Notes under the pieces: generated by a model | What the model was told of the DNA's origin: nothing | What the model saw: the letters and a program-made list of their open reading frames with translations, nothing else | The model's database searches: none | Source of the DNA: Ichthyophis bannanicus | Taxonomy: Eukaryota; Chordata; Amphibia; Gymnophiona; Ichthyophiidae | Assembly: GCA_033557465.1 (NCBI GenBank) | Contig: CM066031.1 | Span: 173,879,043 to 173,943,042 of the forward strand | Direction: 5' to 3' | DNA length: 64,000 nucleotides | Made by a program: the position numbers and the translations under genes | Shown: positions 55,602-64,000 of the stretch, in pieces | Position numbering within the stretch: position 1 is the stretch's first letter | Layout of the letters: each line of letters starts with the position of its first letter

Positions 55602-56420
55602 GTGCAAAGAGTACCTTTTCAGACACCTCCACACTCCCAAGTGCTCACGACCGATGCTTCGCTTCACGGTTGGGGTGCACATTGCCAGGGAGCATGCACT
55701 CAGGGCCTGTGGTCTCCATGGGTGGCCGCACAGCAGATTAATCTATTGGAGCTGAGAGCTATCCGCTTGGCTCTATGGAAGTTCTCTCATGTCCTCTCTC
55801 ACCAGTCCGTCTTAGTTCAGACGGACAATCAAGTTGCTATGTTCTATGTGAACAAATAGGGGGGCACAGGGTCCCACTTTCTCTGTCAGGAAGCACAGGA
55901 CCTGTGCACCTGGGCAGTCAATCATAGCATACTTCTCAAAGCGGTCTATCTCCCTGGACAGGAGAATTATCTAGCAGACAGATTGAGCAGGATCCTACAG
56001 CCCCACGAATGGCAGTTGAATCCTCTGGTGGTTCAACAAATCTTCCTAAGATGGGGTCTTCCAAACATAGATCTTTTTGCCAGTCCACTGAACCATCAAC
56101 TGCCCAGGTTCTGCTCCAGACAACCGCATCCTCTCAGAGTAGCAGGGGATGCGTTTCTCATTCCGTGGTCTACCGGCCTCCTATATGCGTTTCCTCCCAC
56201 GCCTCTAATGCCCAAGACACTGTTCAAAGTGATCCAGGACAGGGCCTCGGTGATCCTGGTGGCTCCCAGGTGGCCAAGGCAACCGTGATTCCCACTTCTT
56301 TTGCAACTAGCGGTGGACACTCCTCTTCCTCTGGGGATGCAACCAGATCTCCTGTCTCAGGAGCAGGGATCTCTCTTACACCCCAACCTCCAGTTCCTCA
56401 ATCTGATAGCCTGGCTGCTG
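55602..56420 (+). pseudogene. DIRS-2 RNase H and connecting domain, in-frame stop
   Basis: LTTDASLHGWGAH, LLELRAIRLAL and VQTDNQVAMFYVNK give the first three catalytic acids. A TAG at 55857-55859 interrupts, immediately before GGTGSHFLC. The same frame resumes with YLPGQENYLADRLSR (fourth acid) and the DIRS-typical LPNIDLFASPLNHQLPRFCS and RASVILVAPRWPRQP. A further stop follows near 56288. One stop in an otherwise clean domain. Confidence 0.88.
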
Positions 56421-56457
56421 AAAGGGTAGTTCTAGCACCTTACTGCTGCCTAGGGAA

Positions 56458-57462
56458 GTGGAGGACGTGGTCTTGGCCTCCAGGAGGCAGTCTACGTGGA
56501 AATCTTATACCTTCAAGTGGCGTAGGTTCTCCACTTGGTGTGCTCAACACAAGGAGGATCCTTTCTCATGCCTGGTACCAGTGGTGCTGCAATATTTGCT
56601 TCACCTTTCAAACCTAGGCCTTAAATCCAGCTCTGTTAGGGTCCATCTCAGTGCTCTCTCAGTGCACCACTCACCGGTGGAGGGCCAGTCTCTGTCCAGC
56701 CATCCTTTGGTGATTCGCTTCCTCAGAGGTCTGCTTTAGCTTAAGCCTCCGGTTCTTCCACCTGCCCCTGAGTGGGATTTGAATGTGGTCTTGCAACAGC
56801 TTACTTGCCCACCATTTGAGCCTATGGCTATTTGCCCTTTGTGCTTTCTCTCCTGGAAAGCGTTTTTGGTGGCTCTTACCTCAGCAAGGCGAGTGAGCGA
56901 GCTTCAAGCCCTGGTGTCAGATGCACCATACACTAGGTTCTACAGGAACAGAGTAGTCTTGCGGACTCTCCCTAAGTTCCTTCCAAAGGTTGTCTCCTCC
57001 TTCCACCTCAATCAGGAGGTGGTTCTTCCGACTTTCTTTCCCAGGACGCATGCCAGCCGGGCTGAGATGGTCTTGCATACCCTGGACTGTAGAAGGGCGT
57101 TGTCCTTCTACCTTGATCGTACGCAGGGACACCGAAGGACTGTACAGCTCTTCGTCTCTTTTGACCCTAATAAGCTGGGGTTGCCTGTCTCCAAGCATAC
57201 CTTGTCCATCTGGGTGGCAGACTGTATCGCCTGGGCATACAGGGCAGTCGGCCTCTTGTTGCAGGGTCGAGTTACAGCCCACCGTGTCAGGGAGAAGGCT
57301 GCGTCAGTGGCTCATCTCCGCTCTGTTCCATTGGCAGACATCTGCAGGGCCGCTACTTGGTCTTCAAGCCAGACTTTTGCAGCCCACTACTGCCTCGAGA
57401 GGGAGTCCCATAGGGACAGTGCTTTCGGGCAGGCGGTACTCCGTAATCTCTTTGAGGTATAG
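56458..57462 (+). pseudogene. DIRS-2 tyrosine recombinase, single stop
   Basis: One frame for 334 codons with a single TAG at 56737-56739. The N-terminal core-binding part is SRRQSTWKSYTFKWRRFSTW, SSVRVHLSALSVHHSPVEG. The catalytic part (numbered from 56779) has box-I TSARRVSELQAL (Arg37-38), HRVRE (His168, Arg171), LADICRAATWSS (Trp194) and AAHYCLE (nucleophile Tyr204). All R-H-R-Y residues are kept. The enzyme would join the circular element DNA to the target. If the stop is the only lesion, this domain lost function recently. Confidence 0.92.
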
Positions 57463-57600
57463 GCAACTCCTACCCTCCAGCCCTGGTGTTGGGCTACCGT
57501 ACAAGGGCTATATCAGAGAAGATTCTTTTCGCACATGCTGAGGCTCTAGAGGGAGCTCATTTTTCAGCTTTGGGTCCCTGGTAGCCTTAAGCTAGGGAGT

Positions 57601-57698
57601 CCCATATGTGAGGACTGACTTCCTGCTTGGTCCTGGAGAAAGCGTAGTTACTCACCTGTAACAGTTGTTCTCCAGGAGCAGCAGGAATCAGTCCTCAC
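57601..57698. repeat. DIRS-2 internal complementary region
   Basis: 57601-57640 is the reverse complement of 52193-52232. 57641-57698 is the reverse complement of 57909-57966 with one or two differences (CAACTGTTAC against CACCTGTTAC). Confidence 0.95.
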
Positions 57699-57966
57699 AA
57701 CCCTCCCTCCTCCCCTTGGAGTTGCGGTCCATATATATATATTTCATTTTTGTTTTTTTGCTGTCTTAGCTATGTCATCAGACTGAGCAAGATGGCACCC
57801 TTTGGCGGGAAGGGGACCACGCATGTGTGCTGCATTCCCAAAGGCTTTCTATGAAAGCTGGGGTAATGCTCCGCACGGGGGCTCCGTCGGCGCCAACGTC
57901 ACCCATATGTGAGGACTGATTCCTGCTGCTCCTGGAGAACACCTGTTACAGGTGAGTAACTACGCT

Positions 57967-58605
57967 AAACTCCTGTGAGCAGGAAAACCAAAAGCAGCGA
58001 TCCTATTGGACATTAACCAAATGCAAATTGCTGTCTAAAAACCATGTCAACAACTACTGTGGACTAAACTAACCTAATGTTTGCATCAGGATAAAAATGA
58101 TACATATAGCGGGCATTTCAGAATAAATGAAGTCAAACATAATTTAACAGATGTAAAGTTTTTTGTCATAAAAAAGGTATGCCTTAATTGGAGTGGAGGA
58201 GACCTTGAAAAAACAACTTTATGTTTGGAATAAAGATATATATTTTTGCTTAATACTTAGGTTCCTTATGGTCTTAATTTGGATAAAGATCTGTCAGTAT
58301 TTTTATGAGTACGGTGCTTTTATGAATTACATTTTTGCTCGTATAAGTTTTATTGGTGTAGTACAGGTTCAGGTTTGTGCTAATCATATGTGTTATTTTA
58401 GATAATGATCATGGAGGATATGGTATGTTTTCGTTATTATTCCATTGTCTGTATGTAATTCATTTTTTTAAGTATAGGGTTTGTGTATGAGACTCATTAG
58501 ATCAATACAAACGTTTTTTGGCTTTTAATAATTTAAAGTTTTTTTAGCTCAGGGAGATTTAAAGGTATAATGCAAGTGTCATCTTGTTTGACTTCATTTA
58601 AACTC
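57967..58605. other. AT-rich flank of DIRS-2, no gene
   Basis: The 70-codon frame at 58193 has no recognised domain. AATGAAGTCAAACA (about 58128) and its inverse TGTTTGACTTCATT (about 58587) bracket about 470 bp, possibly the ends of a small element. This may be the other side of the sequence that DIRS-2 split. Confidence 0.35.
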
Positions 58606-59814
58606 TATGGGGTATGTTTACTAAACCGTCTTAATGTGAGCTCTGACATGTTAGCGCGCGATAAGGTGCCTTATTGCATGATAATGGCGCTTTACCATGC
58701 GAAAAGGTACCTTATTGCATGCTAACGCGCTCAGCGGCACTCAGTGGCGCTCAGCGGCGCAAACGAGCGCTGAAGGCGGAGTAAAGGCTCCCTGAGGGCG
58801 GAGGAAGGCTCCCCAGGGGCGGAGAGAAGGGGTCAATGGGTGGAGAGTGGGAGGGAAGAGGCTCCCTGCACACTAAAGCTGTGGATTTTGTGGCTGAAAA
58901 CTAACGCCAGTGAAACCCTGGCGTTAGAGTAGATTTAAAGGGAAGAGAAACCATTTACGTCAGCAATGTACGGCAAAGCCAGGGAAACCTACAAAAGGTG
59001 ATAAGTGTGATACATGTGCACAGAACAAAAGGGCAGATAAACATTGAAAATGACCTGAACAAACTGGAAAAAAAACATAACCTAGCTGGGCAATAGTGAT
59101 ATCAATGGGAAACATCAAAAAACACTACCAATAAAGCTCCAAAAAAAGATATCAATTTTGGAAGGGGCTATGCACTGTCCCAATACAAGGTGAATGATCC
59201 CACAGTGAAATAACGCTGATCAGGGCTTTCCCTTGTTACTGGGCAGGTTTCCTATGGCATGCACATGTCCCGCAACAGCAGGGTGGGCATGTCAGAATGG
59301 GCAACTGGACAGATGCTGGAAAAGGGGACACAGAGGGCTGCAGGCGGCACATGCTGAGGTGCAGCTGGGCCACAGTGAGGAATAGGGTGATGCCTAGGTG
59401 GCCCATATGAATGCTGAAACAGTAGAGCAGCGAGACAGCAACTGATGAGGGCCCAACACGGGCACGAATGTGTTTCCCACAGTGTCACAGGGGATAGTAC
59501 CCAGCAGGTACCCCCAAGGGTACAGAACATTTTCAGGCGGTGCTGGGGGGAAGCGTGGACATCTATGCAGGCACCCCTACCCCAGAACCCACACCATAGG
59601 CAGCCACCTACCCGCACACTGGATGGCCCGAGACTGCGCACCACCAGCACCACCAGCAGAAGGGCATGTCAGCATGATGACAGAGGGGTACTGGTGGTGC
59701 AGGGGGCAGTGGCTGCTGCCCACAGCAGACCATGGCCCATCCCTGTTTAGGTGGGTGCCATGCACTGCAACAGACAGGCTCTGTCTGACAAACAGTCATG
59801 GTATCTCCAGGGAA

Positions 59815-59910
59815 TACACTGTCACTGTGGCAACAAGGTGGTGCAGGGCACACAGACAGTGTATTCAGGAGCAGAAGGTCACAGGTTCAAGTCCCAGCTG
59901 TGGTTCCTGC
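59815..59910 (+). repeat. tRNA-like unit in copy H
   Basis: AGGTGGTGCAGGGCACACAG (box A like) and GGTTCAAGTCCC (box B). Confidence 0.55.
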
Positions 59911-60052
59911 CAACCCAGTCCCCATATTTTACCCACTACTAAAATGCGGTAATACAGACAGAACCTTTAGTGTAGATAACGTAAACATGCCCAAAACGCC
60001 TACATTTTACCCTACAGAGCACAGACACCATAAACATGCGCATTACCTAGAG

Positions 60053-60245
60053 CAGAGTCTCCCAAAAGCAGTCCTGGAGGGCCAAACACCATTCAGGTCC
60101 CATGCTGTCTCCAATAACTATGGCTGTGCTGCATTTCTATGCACCGCCCCCATGGTATGCAGATGTATCTCATGCATATTCATTAGGGACAGCATGAAAA
60201 CCTGAACAGGGTTTAGCCCACCAGGACCGGAGTTGGGAACCTCTG
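60053..60245. mobile_element. Old hAT-like MITE, best preserved copy, in H
   Basis: CAGAGTCTCCCAAAAGCAG at the left and GGAGTTGGGAACCTCTG at the right, flanked by ACCTAGAG (60045-60052) and CCCTAGAG (60246-60253), an 8-bp duplication with one mismatch. Confidence 0.75.
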
Positions 60246-60687
60246 CCCTAGAGCAGCGGCCAACAGGGGCAGACTCACCCGCACCCACAGGCTCCATCAT
60301 CCAAAGCCACTTGGAGAGGCAGGATTTTGGGCCCTGTGTGCATGTCCCAATACTAGCACTTGCATACCTTAGCAATGCCACCCTAAACCTGGGAATATGG
60401 TACACATCTATCAAAAGGTTGCTATGATTACTGGCAGATAGTAATTCCTAAGTTAAGCACAATTTGCTGATTGAGCTGCATCATAGCAACCTTTCTGATG
60501 TCTGTGCAGTGTGCTACAGGTCTTGTGTCTGACAGTGTTTACCACCCTGGGGAGTGACTCCTACAGTATTGCGTACTATAGCCATGCCTGCACTGTGCCC
60601 AGGACTGGTGCAGTGGCCAGGGCTGCCAAATACCTCTATAGTTGCACAATGCTAGCATAGGTGTGGGGAGTGTGTGTCTGTCTATAC

Positions 60688-61232
60688 CAGGGGTGGGCAC
60701 CTCCGGTCCTGGAGGGCCGCAGACCAGTCAGGTTTTTGGGATATCCCTAATGAACATGCATGAGATATATATGCATTAGAGATATCCTGCCAACCTGACT
60801 GTTTGTGGCCCTCCAGGGCTGGATTTGGAGACCCCTGCCTTACACCTCTGTCATTTAAGATCATGAGTGGGCAAGGTACAGATGTCCTAGACATTGAAAG
60901 GGTATATAGAATGTGTCACATTCCTCCTCGATTCTCACCACCACCAAAAAGTTGTCTAATAGACAATTTTTTGGTGGTGGTGAGAAGTGAGGAGGACTGT
61001 GACAAATTCTATCTAAACTTTTTGATGTCTTGGACATCTGCACCTTGTCCACTCACAATCTTAAATGACAGAGGTGCAAGGCAGGGGTCTCCAGATCCAG
61101 CCCTGGAGGGCCACAAACCAGTCAGGTTGGCAGGATATCTCTAATGCATATATATCTCATGCATATTCATTAGAGATATCCCGAAAACCTGACTGGCCTG
61201 CGGCCCTCCAGGACCAAGTTTGCCCACCCCTG
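60688..61232. mobile_element. hAT foldback element, 545 bp palindrome
   Basis: Almost the whole element is one inverted repeat. It starts CAGGGGTGGGCACCTCCGG, ends TTTGCCCACCCCTG, and is centred near 60960 on AGTTGTCTAATAGACAATTT. It is flanked by a perfect 8-bp duplication GTCTATAC (60680-60687 and 61233-61240). The TIR and duplication match hAT (Charlie-like) elements. It is non-coding: its open frames exist only because both arms encode the same words. Confidence 0.95.
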
Positions 61233-61693
61233 GTCTATACAGTGTGTGGTGGCTGCCAACACCCTCCTCAGCCCACACTGCTAGCACTGTTGCCAGTATT
61301 GGCCTGCCAATGTGCATAATGAGGAGCAAGGTACTGTGGGTATAGCCCGGACAGGGCGACCTGGGCAGGATGCATCTGCACAGGGCATAGGGCACTGGCT
61401 GGGACATTGTAGTGCCCGGCCACCACCTGCACAGACAGGGTGGCTACAGCATGTCCTGCTGGGAGGTCACTCTCACCCTGACTGAGCAGTGACCATGGTA
61501 TGGCTAGGTTCCCCTATAGTGCTACATAGTATTTTTCTCTAGTGATATATTTGAGTGTTTCTTTTGGGGTCCCAATCACTGAATTATTTGCTTGGTGGGT
61601 GTGCTCACGTCCCAGTTTTGTGTGCACACATTTTTTCCAGGAGCATGCCCTGTGGACTAGTTAGCAGACTGTCTGCAGTTAGTATGTGTATGG

Positions 61694-61984
61694 AGTGGCC
61701 TAGTGGTTGGGGCAAGGTACTTCAGGCTGGAAGGTCAGGGGTTCAAATCCTACTAGAGGACAGCAACCTTGGGCCGGAAGGACTGGGGTTTCTAGTCCCA
61801 CCGGTACTCCTTGTGGTCTTGGGCATGCCACTTAACCCTCTATAGCCCATGTTCTCTGTAAAATAGTTATCTCCAAGTTATAATGCCCTGTTCAATGTAA
61901 TTTCAGTTTGTTCAATGTAAACCGCACTGATGCAGAATAGCGTGGTATATAAGAGAATGTAATAAATAATAATAAATAAATAAA
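61694..61984 (+). mobile_element. tRNA-derived SINE with the tail of the local L2 LINE
   Basis: Head AGTGGCCTAGTGGTTGGGGC (box A) and GGTTCAAATCC (box B), body CTTGTGGTCTTGGGCATGCC, tail ACCGCACTGATGCAGAATAG with GTGGTATATAAGAGAATGT and a TAAATAA repeat. The tail matches the 3' end of the L2 element at 27786-27860. A short flanking repeat (ATGG) is seen on both sides. Confidence 0.88.
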
Positions 61985-62162
61985 TGGCTGGAACACCTTG
62001 CAGGGTGCAGTGGCTGGAGACTCACTATGCTTGCTGCTTGAGAATGTCAGACAGTGGTGGGGGGCAGCTGAGCATTTCCAGGCCTACTGTCTGTCTGTTA
62101 TTGTCTTATGGAATGCTACAGATCTGCATAGACTGCCCTGTAGCGCATCTGTTTCCCAGCAG

Positions 62163-62440
62163 TTATAATTCATGTTGTACCTTTATATGTACATGATTAT
62201 TTATATGGTTTTAATGAAAGTAATGTAACACTTATTTATTTTGTTCTCTTTCATTTACTTTTGATATGTTTTTATGTTTTTAATTTGCTATTTTTAATTT
62301 ATGCATTTTGTTTTTTAATTATTTATGTATTTAATTATAGTGAGCCAAATACCCCTGAATAAGTACACACGAAACACGGCCAGTGTCGGGTTATTGGCAC
62401 ACTCATCCTCTATGTAAATAAAGGCTTTTGCTTCTACTGA
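62163..62440 (+). mobile_element. Repeat with hammerhead-like motif, copy 2
   Basis: Matches 50825-51100 in reverse complement. It interrupts long-TIR copy H: family sequence stops at CCCAGCAG before it and resumes with GGCCAACAGGGGCACAAACA after it. Confidence 0.65.
62344..62398 (+). ncRNA. Hammerhead-like motif, core mutated
   Basis: Same fold as 50864-50918: stem I, GAAA, stem III ACAC/GTGT and cleavage C are kept. The core reads CTGAATA, so the conserved G8 is T, and the stem II closing pair is lost (AGTACACAC). It is probably inactive. Confidence 0.5.
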
Positions 62441-64000
62441 CACTTCCTAGAACATTGGCCAACAGGGGCACAAACACCCATACCCACAGGCTCCACTATC
62501 CAAAGCCTCATGGAGAGTCAAGCTCCTCAGCCCATCACGGAACAGCACTTACCACCAAAGCACTACTACTAGCACCTGCATACCTTAGCAATGCCTGCAC
62601 TGAGCTCAGGACTAGTGTGGTGGGCAGGGCTGCCATCCACCCCTATCTTTGAACAATGCTGAAATAGGAGTGGGAGTGTGTGTATGTCTATCCATTTTTT
62701 TGTGGCTGCCTACTCCTCACTGGGTCCACAATGCTTACACTGTTTCCAGCGTTAGCCTGCCAATGTGCATAATGAGGAGCAAGGTATTGTGGTTATGGTC
62801 CAGACAGGGCGGACTGGGCAGGATGCATCTGCACAGGGTGTGGGGCAATGGCTGGGACATTGTAGTGCCCGACCACCACCTGCATGGACAGGGTGGCCAT
62901 AGCATGTCATGCTGGGAAGGCACTTTCACCCTGACTGAGCAGTGACCATGACATGGCTAGGTTCCCACAGAGTGCTGTACAGTGTTTTTTGTAAGTGATA
63001 TCTGTGTGTATTCTGTTTTGGGGCCCAATTGCTGAGATATCTGCTTGGTGCTTGTGTTTGCAGTTCACTTATGGGTGCACATAGCTTATCTGGAGACATG
63101 AACTATGGAATGGCTAGTGGCCTGTCTGCAGTCAGCATATGTATGGCTAGCATGCCATGCAGCAGGTGCAGACTGACTGTGTTCTCTGCTGTTGAATGTC
63201 AGATTATGGTGGGTGGTGCAGACTGACTGTGCCCTCTGCTGGTGAATGTCAGATCATGGTGGGGGGCAGGTGAGCTTTTCCAGGCTTTCTGCCAGTGCCT
63301 GTGTGATAAGTACAGATCTGCATCAACTGCCCTGGACAGCGCCCTTTCACCGCCAGGACTGGGGTTGATGGTCCCACAGCCCTTCATCATGCCCCTCTAC
63401 TGCCTCCATTGCAAAGATGTAGAGTGTGGGTCTGTTGGGGGCAGATCCTGTCCACCACCTTGACCCAGATAGGGTGAGTTGGTAGGTGGTGCTACATAAT
63501 TCGCACATGGGTCCAAACAGCCCTCTCCTCTTATAACAATTGACCATGGCAACCACATTGGATATGCTTAATTTGGGCAGCTCTTGGTCCTTAAGGGCTA
63601 GATGTGTCTGGGAAATACCGACAGACACAGAATTATTTTAGGTGTGACTGCAAAGAATACCTATCACACACTGACAATAATAGAACCTTGCAGCAAAGTC
63701 TGTCTCAAGCAACCCGGGTACTGTGGACGTGGTGCTGGCAGCCCCACCTCACCCTCAGGGTGAACATAGAACCAGCCCAATGGCATGGTGTGTGGCTACT
63801 CTGTGCCATTATCACACATGGTCAATTCTTCCTACCATGCTGAGGTGCTGGAGAGCTGCATACCCCATCTGGTGATCAGATGTAGACTGTTGTTCTGCAT
63901 GTGCATTGCATCATGGGTTCTGGTGGGTTTAACCTATCCTGGTGGACACAGCAGACAGTTTGTGTGGTGACCTGCAGTCTTTCTGTAGTCAGCGATTGCT

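Larger units (their letters stand above)
52193..57966 (+). mobile_element. DIRS-like YR retrotransposon 2, 5.8 kb, mildly decayed
   Basis: Inverted terminal repeats of about 140-150 bp (from about 52213 against 57777-57920; shared words GGAGCCCC, CTTTCATAGAAAG, CCAAAG, GATGGCACCC inverted). The internal complementary region is at 57601-57698. The junction of its two halves, at 57640/57641, fixes the outer ends at 52193 and 57966. Gag, RT-RNase H and recombinase follow in order on the plus strand. The 5' third is GC- and CpG-rich against AT-rich flanks. It is better preserved than DIRS-1 and of a different subfamily (ends and proteins differ clearly). Confidence 0.96.
58609..64000 (+). mobile_element. 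Long-TIR element copy H, runs off the window
   Basis: Starts GGGGTATGTTTACTAAACCG at 58609, flanked on the left by TAT (58606-58608). The family block GGGGTCAATGGGTGGAGAG lies at about 58830. Modules follow in standard order: tRNA-like unit 59815-59910, old hAT MITE 60053-60245, central block, octamer block 63890-63917. It is enlarged by a hAT foldback element (60688-61232), a SINE (61694-61984) and the hammerhead-like repeat (62163-62440). Central modules appear twice (about 60540-61680 and 62580-63260), so an internal duplication or a nested copy is likely. The 3' end lies beyond 64000. Confidence 0.75.

Noticed and set aside
60803..61144. Coding frames of 113, 63 and 70 codons around the palindrome
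   Set aside because: They arise because both arms of the hAT foldback element encode the same words. They contain no domain and lie entirely inside the MITE.

Overview
The window looks like intergenic, transposon-packed chromosomal DNA from a vertebrate, most likely an amphibian and possibly a caecilian. That assignment is an inference from the mix of repeats: tyrosine-recombinase retrotransposons of the DIRS and Ngaro types, CR1 and L2-like LINEs, tRNA-derived SINEs with L2-like tails, hAT foldback elements, and very large non-coding terminal-inverted-repeat elements. I found no host protein-coding gene I can name. Essentially every long reading frame belongs to a mobile element.

The dominant architecture is a family of long, non-coding elements bounded by the 17-bp terminal inverted repeat GGGGYATGTTTACTAAA. 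I call it the long-TIR family here, as a descriptive name only. Eight full or partial copies (A to H) are visible: A ending at 1705, B 3251-7442, C 11237-16915, D 17931-22492 (inverted), E 25231-37862 (inverted, split by two later retrotransposons), F from 48402, G from 49730 and H from 58609 to the window end. B, C and D have exact 3-bp flanking duplications (TAT, TTG, ATA). Copies share internal modules in the same order: a GC-rich end, one or two tRNA-like units, an old hAT MITE, a central block, a block with an octamer-like ATTTGCAT, more tRNA-like units in the other orientation, and a subterminal zone of short repeats that differs in every copy. No transposase is visible in any copy.

Retrotransposons sit between and inside these. 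An L2-like LINE with one uninterrupted 835-codon frame (27786-30547, minus) and a DIRS element (31613-37319) are both nested in copy E. A second, better preserved DIRS element lies at 52193-57966. Both DIRS elements show the diagnostic inverted terminal repeats plus an internal complementary region that matches both extremities. A heavily decayed Ngaro-like RNase H/recombinase relic lies at 22690-23935. CR1 copies lie at 440-712, 9121-11126, 11577-11654, 38082-41718 and 44181-44815. The 38082-41718 copy is split by a 1.37-kb LTR-like insertion with a 4-bp ATAT duplication.

Smaller elements include several hAT MITEs with 8-bp duplications (5374-5713, 14795-14996, 60688-61232), PIF/Harbinger-like MITEs with TTA/TAA duplications, SINEs, minisatellites, and a repeat found in two opposite orientations (50825-51100 and 62163-62440) that carries a hammerhead-ribozyme-like fold, as known from Penelope-like retroelements. 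The order of nesting gives relative ages: the long-TIR elements are older than the L2 and DIRS copies inserted in E, and the hAT MITE shared by copies B, C, D and H is older than the spread of the family.
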